The notes beneath the pieces were generated by a model. That model was not told the origin of the DNA. It made no database searches and saw nothing but the letters and a program-made list of their open reading frames with translations. The translations under genes and the position numbers were made by a program. A stretch of DNA of 64,000 bases from Pyropia yezoensis (taxonomy: Eukaryota; Rhodophyta; Bangiophyceae; Bangiales; Bangiaceae): the NCBI GenBank assembly GCA_009829735.1, contig CM020618.1, positions 34,138,894-34,202,893 on the forward strand. The letters run 5' to 3'. How positions within the stretch are numbered: the stretch's first letter is position 1; every line of letters begins with the position of its first letter. Positions 1-9,983 of this stretch are shown in pieces.

Positions 1-816
1 GGCCGGGGGGGAACACCCCGGCCACGAGCGGTCTTCATCCAGGTATGCACGCCATCAGGCAGGGAGGGGTTTGCCGCGGGCACGGCGCGTGCCCTGCCTG
101 GTCAGAAGCCGCGGCGCGCTGCGACAGCAGCTGCGGAGAAGAAGTACGGGCAGGTGGTCGCGAAAAACAGGGGAAAGATCCAGGAATGAAATGTTTGGGT
201 CTTACGTGAATGACAATTCAATGACGAATGAAAAGAGACGGTGACCAACGTTCCAAACTGTGTGCCCATTTGTGCGGCTTGGCGTTGCAGCCGGGGGCGT
301 CGACGACCACCCCCCGCCAGACGAGGCTGAGCCCAGTGCGCGCGTAGCGACGAACGGCCCCGTTGCGGTGAGCGGGACAGGGTGGGTCATCTCGCCGAGC
401 CACTACCCTCGCGAGCGGGACAGCACAATGGTGTCCAAGCCCAGCCGGGGGTACTGTGTGGCCACGCCAGGCCCTGTCCACGTATCTGCTGCAGCGGGCG
501 TGGCCCCCCGCCCCGATTGGACACGGAGGGGGTGACTCCCCTCTGGAGGGAAGGCCTTCCCTTGGGGGTGACTCCCCTCTGGAGGGAAGGCACACACCCG
601 GTCCAGCAGCGGGCGTCAGCCACAGGGGTTTGGTCAAAAGCGCAAACACCGTCACGGGTAACTGCTGCCCGGGCGGCGCGCACCGCTCCGTGCTCTCTCG
701 TCCCGGCACCGTGTCCCGTCCCTCCCTGGCCCCCGCGTCTGGCGGACCGCGACGCAAAGACCGCATCGTTGCCGCTTCTTTGTTGTACGAATTGTTGGTA
801 AGTAGTCACGGCCACC
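1..816. other. Left-edge region without a convincing gene
   Basis: Open frames here are short, overlap on both strands and show no recognisable motif. The only clear structure is a 28-bp direct repeat (listed separately). The last bases form a strong Kozak context (GCCACCATGG) for the GTPase gene that follows. A splice-donor-like GTAAGT lies at 798-803 in its presumed 5' UTR, with no evidence that it is used. Confidence 0.6.
528..591. repeat. 28-bp direct repeat, two copies with 8-bp spacer
   Basis: Bases 528-555 recur identically at 564-591, separated by CTTCCCTT. Each unit contains the near-palindrome GACTCCCCTCTGGAGGGA. It lies in non-coding DNA about 230 bp upstream of the GTPase start. 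Confidence 0.9.
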
Positions 817-1797
817 ATGGAGCCCATGGAGCACATTATCGTCGTCGGGGATCCCGGTGCAGGCAAGAGCACCATCCTCAACGGGCTCTGTGGCGCCGCC
901 CCGGGCACGCCCATGCCTTTCCGCTCTGGTCTGTCGGTTGCCTCGGGCATGACGACCGCCCTCCAGACGGAGGTTGTTAACGGGGTGCGCTACTCCGACA
1001 CGCCCGGCCTGGACGATGTGGAGCTCAAGGAGCGGGCGGCGGCGGCCATTGCCGACGCCATCCGCCTCGGCGGCGCCGTGCGCCTGCTATTCGTCCTCAC
1101 CATGGAGGCCGGCCGCATCCGAGGGTCCAACCTAGCAACCATCCGCATCGTCTTGGACGCCCTCACCGCCGCGGACGTGGACATTGACCACCGCTTCTCC
1201 GTTGTCGTGAACAAGATGACGTCAGGCGAGATGGCCGCGTGGGGGGACCCCCGCATGGAAGGCGCGGCGGTGCTGCGGTCGCAACTCGGCTGCGCCGCCG
1301 CGGTCGATCAGCTGGTGTACCTGCCGCGCGTCAACGGGCTGGTGGACTCGGCGGACGCCCAGTTCCCAGGCGCAACGCGCGAGTGTCTGGTGTCGGCCGT
1401 CAAGGCGATGGCGCCCATGGCCGTCGTGGCAGGCACCGACATTGTCGTCCAAGTCAACGAGGTCGACCGCCTCACCTCCTTCTACGAGTCCGAGCTGGCC
1501 AAGCAGGTACGCGAGCGTGAGGAGGAGCGGAAGGATTGGGCGGCGCAACACCAAGCGGCGCTGCAAGAAGCGCAGCGTCGAGCCGACCGTGAAGAGCAAC
1601 GGACGGCGCGCCGTGAGGCGGCGCTGCAAGAAGCGGAGCGTCGCGCCGAACGCGACCAAGCCACCCTTCAGGACGTGCTCCGAGTGCAGCAGGCGCACGC
1701 GGCGGAGCTTGAGGGCGCGCGCAAGTGGAACATGGTGGCCGGCGTCGTTGCGGCAGTGGCCGGGATGGTTGTGTTCAAGGTCCCGATGTGGCCGTGA
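817..1797 (+). CDS. AIG1/GIMAP-like GTPase with coiled coil and C-terminal membrane anchor
   Basis: The protein has 326 residues and a single exon. A P-loop GDPGAGKST is at residues 11-19, a G3 motif DTPG at 61-64 and a G4-like NKMT at 132-135 after a hydrophobic strand. This spacing fits the AIG1/GIMAP (Toc34-like) GTPase family, where NKxD is often degenerate. From about residue 213 the chain is charged and heptad-like (many E/R/A/Q), so a coiled coil is likely. A near-duplicated stretch (AALQEAQRRADRE and AALQEAERRAERD) comes from a 60-bp direct DNA repeat. Residues 305-321 are hydrophobic and followed by only five residues, suggesting a tail anchor with the GTPase in the cytosol. The start has a strong Kozak context. 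The anchored design recalls GIMAPs of endomembranes or Toc34; the target membrane is unknown. No neighbour suggests a pathway. Confidence 0.85.
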   Translation: MEPMEHIIVVGDPGAGKSTILNGLCGAAPGTPMPFRSGLSVASGMTTALQTEVVNGVRYSDTPGLDDVELKERAAAAIADAIRLGGAVRLLFVLTMEAGRIRGSNLATIRIVLDALTAADVDIDHRFSVVVNKMTSGEMAAWGDPRMEGAAVLRSQLGCAAAVDQLVYLPRVNGLVDSADAQFPGATRECLVSAVKAMAPMAVVAGTDIVVQVNEVDRLTSFYESELAKQVREREEERKDWAAQHQAALQEAQRRADREEQRTARREAALQEAERRAERDQATLQDVLRVQQAHAAELEGARKWNMVAGVVAAVAGMVVFKVPMWP

Positions 1798-4140
1798 CTC
1801 CGATCGTTTGATGAGGTTAGTGGCTGCTGAGGGCGCCCTGCCTCGGGGCGACCTACGCGCGGCACAGGGGGCCACACCAAAATAGTCGTCTGATGCGCTT
1901 GACTCCGTTGTGATGCACGGGACGGAGGTCTGTGAACCCGTGCTTGTTTCGTTCGCCCCGTTAGCATGCCACTGAGGTCCTGCCCTACAGCCGTTTGAAT
2001 CTAAATTTAGTACAGTCATTCCCCGATGATGTCCCACCCCTATGGCAAGCATTACAGCTGCCGGCACCGTGACGCCAGGTGCGTGCTCGCCAATCAATCG
2101 CTCCAGAAAAGCCGCCCGCGCCTCTCTCGCTGCTCTGAATGACTGCGCAGCACTGCTTATCCCCTGTCAAGATACAAGCCCGATTTTGGCCAGATCTCTT
2201 GCTTCGTTGTGCAAATTCTTGCCCTGCTCGAGCACGAAAATGATCAGCTCGAGAACGATTTTGCTTTTCTGATCGAGGGGCTGGGCTGAGGCCAAAGAAT
2301 CTCCCCCAGGATGACCGACACGACGGCCGCTGTCGGTGTTCTGTCAACCAATGACAACAGCGGTGGCGCTGCTGTTTGCTGGATAGAGCGTTCCATTGGT
2401 CAGAATTGACGCCGTAGATGTCGAGCAAGGTGGAGAGATTTTTCCAAGCAGACCCTTGAAAGCTGTCGTCGCGCAAGTTTTTGCTTAACCAGTGCGAGAG
2501 ATTGCGCGGTTTTTAAACGCGATTGTATAAACATTGCACCCAGGTGCAGCGATGGTCGGTCGCTTCTTTGCGCTTCACGAGAGTGCTCTCCTGCCCCGTG
2601 CGCTTCCGGTCATACCAAGGGAGGTGGTGACCACCAATCGCCCGAGCTGTTATAGGCAGAAAGCAAGAAGAGGGGGGAAAAGCGGTGTCTATGATGCCTT
2701 CAGGGGGGGTCAATGCAGGTTTTATGCAGGTTTTTGCTCGAGAATTTCCCAAAAAAGCAAGAAAAGTTTGACAGGCGATAAGCTGTGCTGCGCTGTGGAA
2801 GACTGTCGGCCTCTTCGTTATAGGCCCACCTGGGCTTATACGGGGGTGGTACAAGGTCGGGGATTGACTGTACTGCAGTAGGGACACTCCCCCCGGGAGG
2901 TGGCCGCAACGACGGCGGCTGTGGCGCCGTTGACGACCGCAGCCTCGGCGCCTTCAAAAGGAGCTGCCGTCACCGCCGCTGCCGTCGCCACAGGAGGGGG
3001 GGGGGCAGCGCATTCCTGTCGAAAGGACAGGTCCACCAGACGCGGAAGCGCGGCGGGCCCCCGCCACGCGGTATCGACCGCGGGAGAGGTAGGTGCAGAG
3101 ACGGCAACGGCGCCGTCCAACCCCACGGATGACGACCGCGCATGTGGCCACCACCGACCGAGCGGCGGCCGCGGCCAGTGGCGCGACCACCTCTTGAGGT
3201 GGAGCCCTGGCAGGAGTCTTGGGCCGTCAGCGCAGGCAGCACACCCGCGGCGTTGTAGTGACACGAGCGTGCGTGTACCGTACTAAACTGTACAAACAGT
3301 ACAGTACACTCCGTGCCCAAAATTCGGGCACCTGGTGATAGGCCCACTGTGCTGGGGTTGCTGGAGCTCGTGGTCGTCCTGAGAACGTCTGCTGCCTCTC
3401 TGCACCCCCCCCCCCGTCCCCTTCCCCTTCCCGTCCCCTTCCCCCCCCTGTCCCCTTCCCCCCCCCGCCCCCTCGCCTGCAATGGTTTGGTCGGCTCCGC
3501 GGCGCCCCCCTTTGCCCTCCCCACTCCATGTCGGCTCGTCGCCGCGGGTCGGCCGCCTGGGCGGCCGACGTGGAGTGGGTGTTCGGCCGACGACGGGCAG
3601 CTGCCCCCCGACGCGGGCGGCGGCCCCGCCAGCGTGCGGCGGTGGCCTTGACGCTGGCGTGCAACGTGGCGGGGTGGCGGTCGTCTAGTGGCGTCGTTTG
3701 GGACGCACACGCCCTGCCAACGACGGCGACGTCCATCACGGCAGCAGCAGCAACGACGCTGCGGGGGCGTGTGGCGCGGTCGTCCCCGTCCCCGCCACCG
3801 CCGGGACCCTCACGCCCACCCCCCCCACCCGTACCGCTGGTGGGGCTGTCTGCCCGAGAGACCGCCGCCCGCGGCGGTGGCGCCGTACGTGGCGGCGGCG
3901 GCGGCGGTGGTGCGGCGGCCGGCGCCCGCCCCTGGCTGGGGGGGCACCCCCGCCGGCGGCGGCGCTCGCCGCGGCGGCGGCCGCCCACGCGGCGGCGCCG
4001 TGGGGGTGGTGGTGGCCCGCCGGCCCACCGGCCCGCCCGCCAGCCGAGGGGGTGGCCGGCGCGGCAGCGGCGTGGGTGGCGACGGCCTTGTCATTGGCGG
4101 GGGGGGGGACGGCAACGTGCCTTGGGAGCCTCCCGCCGTC
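1798..4140. other. Intergenic region, GC rising rightward, no supported gene
   Basis: From 1798 to about 2900 the DNA is of ordinary composition and holds a diverged inverted repeat (listed separately). From about 3380 it becomes extremely C/G-rich, with runs of C at 3408-3475 and long frames on both strands made of Ala, Gly, Pro and Arg. I see no conserved motif before the lipase-like block at 4141. Some of this may be a low-complexity N-terminal part of that gene. Confidence 0.5.
2141..2797. repeat. Diverged 30-bp inverted repeat (2141-2170 and 2768-2797)
   Basis: The reverse complement of 2141-2170 and the sequence 2768-2797 match at about 27 of 30 positions (shared core TTGACAGG.GATAAGC). 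Read outward, both arms would encode LTGDK-x-CCAV, so they look like two inverted copies of one sequence. No TSD or gene lies between, so the 657-bp span may be a decayed foldback element or two fragments of a larger repeat. Confidence 0.55.
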
Positions 4141-5850
4141 CCGCGCTGGGCGCTTGACGAGGCGCGGCGGTTGGCGCCCTATGCGGCCGCCGCGTACGCG
4201 TCCGACGCGAGCGGGGCAACGGCCGCGGTGGGGGGGGGGGGGGGGCCAGCTGGGTGCCCGCTGCTCCGCGGCGGCGGGGGTGCCCGCCTTTTTCGTTGGC
4301 CGACGTGGGGGGGGACGGGGGGGGGGGATGCGCCGCCGCCTCCCCCGCCAGAGCCGGCGGTGGCGGGTGGCGACGGCGACGGCGTCGGCGACGGCGGCGA
4401 CGGCGTCGGCGGCGACGACGACGACGGCGGCGGCGGCAGCGACGCGCCTGCCGTGGCGGCCGACGCGGCCGCCGCACTTGAGGTGGTGCTGGCCGTCCGC
4501 GGCACCGCCGCGTGGTCGGACATTTTCATCTCGGCCACCCTGTGGTGTCGACAACCTGCCGTCGGCGGCCTCTGGCGTGGGGGGGAGTGGGAGGGGTGGC
4601 TGCCCATGCGGGCCTTCTCCGCGCTGCGTCGCGGCTGGTGGATGCGGTGGAGGGGCTGCTGGTAGGCGCCCTCAACGATGCGGGGGTGGTTGGGGACGAG
4701 CAGCTGCCGTCAGCAGGCGTAGCCACCGTGCGTTCCCCGTCCGCGTCTGTCGACACGGGAGGGAGTGGTGGCCGCGCCGGCGGCTGCGGGTGTGGCCCCC
4801 GCCGCCACCCCCGCCTCGGCCGGCAGCACGCCGCGGCCGGCGCGGCGGGTACGCGCCGCCCACTCCCTCGGCGGCGCCGTTGCGACGCTGGCAGGCCTGC
4901 TGCTGCGGAAGCGGGAGGCGGCGGCCGCCCGGGGGTACATCCGCCGCGGCCGCCGCCGCGGCCATCGACGTGGTGGCTTTGCAACCCGACGCCGTGCGTT
5001 GGGACGCTGGGGGGCAGCTGCCGGGGGGGGACGGGGGGAGGCGGCGACGCCGGCGGCGGCCTGACCCTCACCGCCGTTGTCGTTGGTCGCGAACGTAGGG
5101 CCCCGCCTGTGGCTGGCCTCCCTCACCGCTCTAGCCCGGCGGCTGGCCATCACCGTCCGCCTGCTGTCCCTACTATCGACGGTGGCGGTGGGGGGCGGCG
5201 GGGGCAGTGCGCCTCGGGGGTGGGTGGGGGGGTGGGTGGGGGGGGGGAGGTTGGCCGCGCCTTACCCCGCTGGCCGTGGCGTGCCGCGTCGCAGCCGCAG
5301 CGGGCGCCGGCTCGACCGCCAGCCGGGGGGCGGCCGCGGCACCGAGGGGGCACTCTCGGGGGGCTTCCGCAGCCACCGTCGCCGCCGCTGTCAGCCACTG
5401 CCGCTGCCGGGGCGCCCCCTGACGGCGTCCCGCCGTCGCTGTACGGCGTGCCACTGCCACCACCCTCCGCCCGTACCGTCGCTCGCTTCGGCGACATGGG
5501 CGGCGACGGCAGGGGTGGCGGCAGAGGCGGCGGCGGCGGCGGCGGTGCCGCCGCCGCCGCCGCCGGGGACAGCTGTCTCGGCCGCGGCTGCGGCGGGCGG
5601 TGCCCACCCCCGACCGCCCCCCCCCCCGAACGCCCCCTGGCGACCTCACCCTCCACGGCACGGTGTTGCACGTGGTTGCGGCGGGGGAGACCCCTCTCGC
5701 CCCGGTGCCCTGCTGGGTCATCGGGTACGGCTGGCGGCAGCGGTCGAGTTTTGGGCGTCTTGACCTCGGGGGGGGCGGTGTGAAGCACCACTCCATGGCG
5801 GTCGTCACGGGGCCGCCCTGGATGCTCTGGAGGTGCGGCGGCGAGCGGCT
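4141..5850 (+). pseudogene. Class-3 lipase (DAG-lipase-like), motifs scattered over three frames
   Basis: Signature blocks of the alpha/beta-hydrolase class-3 lipase family occur in the right order but not in one frame. Frame 1 has ALDEARRLAPYAAAAYA (from about 4147) and VVLAVRGTAAWSDIFI (to 4530), the family's RGT strand. Frame 3 has AHAGLLRAASRLVDAVEGLL (about 4602-4661), resembling the H-x-G-F lid helix. Frame 1 then has AHSLGGAVATLAGLLL, the nucleophile elbow with Ser codon 4864-4866 (the usual G of GHSLGG is A), followed by SLVANVGPRLWLASL (from 5077). Frame 2 has DLTLHGTVLHVV (about 5640) and VKHHSMAVVTG, probably the catalytic-His segment (5780-5812). Frame changes fall in G/C-rich, low-complexity DNA, so introns, homopolymer sequencing errors and real decay are all possible. 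The usual reaction is hydrolysis of acylglycerols, especially diacylglycerol. Confidence 0.55.
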
Positions 5851-6328
5851 ACGGCCGTCGGTTTGGAGGGGAGGGGGGAGCGGCTCCCACGATCCCCGTC
5901 GAAGAGGGGTTGCAGGGGGAGGGGATGACATTGCAACCCCCCCGGCCCCCCCACCACAGCCGCTGCCACCGCCACCGCCGGGCATTCCGTCCGACACAGT
6001 AGGCGTGTTGTCGGGTCGCGGGCGCCGCGGCTGCACCACGCCAGTGCATGGACATGCGCCCTGATCGCGATTGGTGACGACGCGGCGGCGCGTCCGCACT
6101 GAGTGCGCGGACATCGTTGCGGCTGAGAGGCGAGGGAGGTGTGGGGCTCGTCCTCCTGCCGAGGGGCGTGCCCCCTTATCCGCTGCGCGGCCTGTTGCTG
6201 AGGCTCCCAGCCCCCCCCCCCCCTTCATCTGCCCCGCGCCGGCCATTGCGCTCGACGTGGATGTAAAGGACCAGCAACCATGCCGCTTGGCCGCCTTCTT
6301 GTCCCGCGATGCCGTGGGGAGCGTCGGC

Positions 6329-6799
6329 ATGGCCTCGGTGTCGGGGGGGCCCATCGTGTCGGCAGCAGCGTGTCGGCAGCGTCGGGTGCAAAGGGCGAGT
6401 CCTGTTGGTAGCTCCCCCCCTCCCAGGGCGAGTACGAGGGTGGTGTTCCCGTCCGCGACCAGGCACCGGGGTTCTTGGTTTCTCCCCGCCTATTTAGTCG
6501 GAAGCGCACTGCTATGCGTCGCCCAGTTGGCCGGCGCCCCGACGCTGGCGTTTGCTTCCAAGGCCATGGGCTTAAACGAGCTCACGGGCGGAGCGCGCAG
6601 ACCTAACGGTGGTGAGGGCTGCGCCGCGCGGCCCAGCCCTCATCCCCCCCGCCCGCGTGGCTGCACAGCCCCCTGGGCGCCCTTCTGCCGTTACGCACCG
6701 CAGGCTCTCCGCGGCTCGCAGCGGTCGATAGCCCTCTCCGGGGTGCCCGTCCTTGCCGAGCCACACCCACCCACTCATACCGCCGGCGGCTGCCGCTGA
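6329..6799 (+). CDS. Hypothetical small protein with targeting-like N-terminus
   Basis: The frame is open from 6071. The ATG at 6329 gives 156 residues starting with an Arg/Ser/Ala-rich, acid-poor stretch like an organelle transit peptide. A hydrophobic segment (LVGSALLCVAQLAGAPTLAFA) ending in an A-x-A-like site follows, so a bipartite plastid-lumen leader is conceivable. The rest (about 70 residues) is Arg/Pro-rich and unrecognised. GC bias alone could keep this frame open, so the call is weak. Confidence 0.2.
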   Translation: MASVSGGPIVSAAACRQRRVQRASPVGSSPPPRASTRVVFPSATRHRGSWFLPAYLVGSALLCVAQLAGAPTLAFASKAMGLNELTGGARRPNGGEGCAARPSPHPPRPRGCTAPWAPFCRYAPQALRGSQRSIALSGVPVLAEPHPPTHTAGGCR

Positions 6800-8723
6800 G
6801 CTACGCGCAGGCCTCTCCCCCCCCCCCCCCCAATGCTGCCGTGGCGGCCGTCATCGACGCCGCTCTCATGGCGCATCCTGGAGCGCGTCTATCACCCCGT
6901 CCGCGTCTTCCCGGCCGGCAGCCACCACCACCGCCGCCTGACCGGCCTTGGCTGGCATGGCGAATGAGGGTGCGCGCCGCGGCCAGCGCCGCCACCCCGA
7001 CCGTGTGGCCGCCTGACGCGACGGCTTTTGAGGGCGATTCAAACGAGGTGGGCTGTGGACGGCAGCCCCTCCCCACCTCTCCGTCTGCCACCAGTTGTTC
7101 ACAACTCGCATATGAGAGAAGGCTGCCATGCTGCTCTCTTCTCGAAAAAAATATGAGCAGACTGAGGAGCTCCTCAGGAGTTCAGCCGTCTTGTCCGATT
7201 CTCCAGGCGATGGCTGGTTCTTTAGAAAAAAAGGTACCCTCCTTTGGGGGGGGGCACCAGTTGTTCACCACTCGCTTTTCATATGCGCACGGCATCCAGG
7301 AGGCCCCCTTACAGCCACGCCCGGAAAAACTTGGGGCCCTTCGCATCCCGTGTCACCGTCTCGTTGGGCAGCCGGGCGCACCCTCCCCTCCTCTGGCACT
7401 GTTGCGCGTCCCTCCGCGCCACCCCCCACCTTCGACAGCGCTCGCTGGGAGGACTGGCCTCACATGGAGCTTCATGCCTGCTCCACTGGCAGTGCCTTTT
7501 CTTTTCTCGCACTTGAGGCCCTGGAGGAGGTGCTTTTCTCCTCAATCAACGGGCATGAGGAGCATCTCCCTCGGCCCACACTGACGCAAATAATCCCGTC
7601 TGGAGAGGGCTATCCGCGCTTGGGAGGATAAGAAAACAAGCCCCTGTACAGCAGGAGGGGGGCTGCCCATTAGGCGCCCCAGCAACCTCCTTGAGGAGAG
7701 GTTCGAGGGCGGTGGCGGGGGGGGGGGGAGAGTCGGGAAGGCAAGGGGAAGAAGATTCTGGAGCCGTGCCAGCCTGCGCAAGCACCTCGATGGTTCATCA
7801 ACTGCCAGCACCAGCTTGCAGGCGCGATGGGCTTCTTGCTCGGTTCTTTTCAATGTGCTATAGCGCATCGAAGCCGAGTACGGGGGGGGTGAGGGGATGG
7901 GAGGCGAGTTGAGGCGAGCGAGACGCATGGATGCCCCGGCGATGCGGGGAGAACCTGGCAAACTATCAGCCAGATGAACGATACAGGGCTGTAACTAGAA
8001 CCGAATTGACCTCTGGGAGCTCGAGCTGATTTTTCGCAAACGGCTACAACTCGGTCATCAGTGCCCCCCTCTTTTTGTTCTTCACACCGTTGAGGAGCCT
8101 CTGAGCTGGTGCTTCCAGCCATGTGGCTCATGGGCAGGTGCTCGGACGGGGTCATTTTTATATTTTAGTCGCTTTGCGGCTGGAGCCGGTTTCTCCGCCC
8201 CTCAAAAACGGCATTTCATATGTAAACACTGTGGAAATTCCACAACAGCAATGTGTGAACAACTGGTGCCACTTATGAACAACTGGTGTCAGACGGACAC
8301 ACGCACTGCGTGTGCGTCACACAGCGCCTCGCCAGGTGGGCACGACAGCGTTTGGCCCAGTCGCAGCGGCGGCGGGGGGGGGGTGTGACGGGGCGGTGAT
8401 CGGTGTCGGCGGGGCGGCAGCGACGACGGCGTGTCGGCGGCAACGACGCGGTGACTGGGACGCTGGGCTGTGGGGGTCGGGTGCGCTGGACGACGCACCG
8501 CCCCCCGACAGGACAGACGGCCTCAGAGGTGGTGAGCGTGACGTGTTGGCAAGCGGGAGGGGGTGGGCAGGATTCTTTAGGGACAGGGCCCAGCGCTTGC
8601 AACTCCATCGCCTCCGCCCCCGCAGCAACATGGCTGCCCGCCTCACGCCACACCAACGCACTCGGCCAGTACTCCTTCCCGCACCCCGGCCACCTATCCC
8701 CTTCTGTACATGCCGGCGACGCG
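6800..8723. other. Gene-free region holding a candidate non-autonomous element (about 7088-8290)
   Basis: CACCAGTTGTTCACA at about 7089-7103 reappears as its exact reverse complement at 8254-8268. Each end carries a second copy of the CACCAGTTGTTCA core (near 7257 as a direct copy, near 8275-8288 as an inverted copy), and CATATG lies near both ends. Sub-terminal repetition of this kind is typical of DNA-transposon termini. No transposase frame lies inside and I could not fix a target-site duplication. Frames between 7128 and 7630 show no known motif. Confidence 0.4.
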
Positions 8724-9740
8724 CTACACGGGCGAGCCCCACACCACGCTGCTGTGCACAAATACGGTATCGTCCGCGTCTATATGCTCATCGTCATTCC
8801 CCCGCAGGTCCAGGATGCGGAAGCCCTGGTTTGCCAGCAGCTCCTTGATCGGTTCCCCCAACGCCTGGGACAACTCCACCGTAATGACGTTGATCTGGGT
8901 GACGTTCCAGTCAATGCCTTGCAGAACGGGGAGCTCGTGGCCTTCCACGTCCAGACTGAGGTAGTCGATGTGCGTCAGCGCCGACCGTGCGAGCGCCTTG
9001 GCCGCCGTCGTGCAGCGGAGGGTGATTTCGGGCTTGCCTCCGACGGGGTTCTTGTTGGTGGCGGTAATGCCGCCAATCCCTTCCGCGAGCGTAAAGTTGA
9101 CCACCTCCCCGTCGGTGGCGCTCACGCACGTCGGCACCAGATCACAAGAGCGCATCCGCCAGAGCTCCTCGTGGTAGGACGGGTTTGCCTCCACACATAC
9201 CCCCCGCCAGTTGAGGCACCGGTCGTAAAAGGCCGTGTTGCTGATCCGCACCGCCTCGTTGGCCGCGATATCCGCGTACGTGCCGCGGCGGCCGGTGAGG
9301 TGCGCAAAGTGGTTTTTGTAGAGGACGTAGTCTTGACGAAACTGGGAAAACGCGCGGGGCACTCCGTCGGCGCAGCCGACAAAGTCAGCGTCCTGGACGC
9401 AGTAGCGCAGGCCGGGACGGAGGTTGCCGAGGAGCCGGGCGCAGTAGCCACCGTCAAAGTCTACGCCCCGCCAGTCGGGGCGGACAGATGCCGTCGCCGA
9501 CGTGTCGTCGCCGAGGCATCGGTCGGCGAGAGGAAAGGACGACGCGGTGGGCGACCGCAGGCGCGCGGAGCCCGCCTCAGTCGTGCTCGGAAAGACGAGG
9601 CTCCGCGGCAGGGCGGTGCCGAGGAGGAAGGAAAAGACACACGCTAGGGCCACCGAGGCGCTCGTCAGCACCCCCGTCGCGGACCGGGCGATGCTGCTTC
9701 TGCTGCGGCTCTCGGACGGCAGCACAGCCGTGATTCCCAT
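8724..9740 (-). CDS. FkbM-family methyltransferase with N-terminal membrane anchor
   Basis: From the chosen ATG at 9738-9740 the protein has 338 residues. The frame stays open to 9881, adding 47 low-complexity residues, but the internal Met immediately precedes the membrane segment (about residues 22-44), so I prefer it. The catalytic part has the FkbM/Methyltransf_21 pattern: SQFRQDYVLYKNHF, then GTYADIAANEAVRISNT (SAM-binding motif I, here DIAANE instead of the usual DxGAN), then GVCVEANPSYHEEL (motif II). IDYLSLDVEGHELPVLQG, the family hallmark, follows. A short stem followed by the domain suggests a type II Golgi/ER protein acting in the lumen, with O-methylation of a glycan or lipid as the likely chemistry; the substrate is unknown. 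It is intact and intronless. Confidence 0.88.
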   Translation of the reverse strand: MGITAVLPSESRSRSSIARSATGVLTSASVALACVFSFLLGTALPRSLVFPSTTEAGSARLRSPTASSFPLADRCLGDDTSATASVRPDWRGVDFDGGYCARLLGNLRPGLRYCVQDADFVGCADGVPRAFSQFRQDYVLYKNHFAHLTGRRGTYADIAANEAVRISNTAFYDRCLNWRGVCVEANPSYHEELWRMRSCDLVPTCVSATDGEVVNFTLAEGIGGITATNKNPVGGKPEITLRCTTAAKALARSALTHIDYLSLDVEGHELPVLQGIDWNVTQINVITVELSQALGEPIKELLANQGFRILDLRGNDDEHIDADDTVFVHSSVVWGSPV

Positions 9741-9934
9741 GAGGGAGTTAGGGGCGGGGAGGGCCCGTCCTCGTCCCAGCGTCAAGGCGCAGGCCTGCGA
9801 GTTGGTGACGGGGGGGCACGGTCCGTCACGGGCCCTGGCCTCGACGGATACCTGGCCAGGATGCAGCTCGTCCCGTTGCACCCCTGGGAGTCGTCACGCA
9901 CACCCGCCACCTTGTTGATGAGCCCGCGTCTGCA

Positions 9935-9983
9935 TGCACGCGGGGGTACGCTGATGCACGCGGGGGTACGCTGATGCACGCTG
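9935..9983. repeat. 20-bp tandem repeat, about 2.5 copies
   Basis: The unit TGCACGCGGGGGTACGCTGA occurs at 9935-9954 and 9955-9974, with a partial third copy starting at 9975. It sits just upstream of the FkbM-family gene, where it could lie in the promoter or 5' UTR. Confidence 0.85.

Noticed and set aside
3688-4665. Gly/Arg-rich 325-codon ORF as an independent gene
   Set aside because: Only its last part has a motif (lipase RGT strand) and the following lipase blocks are in other frames. The rest is compositional.
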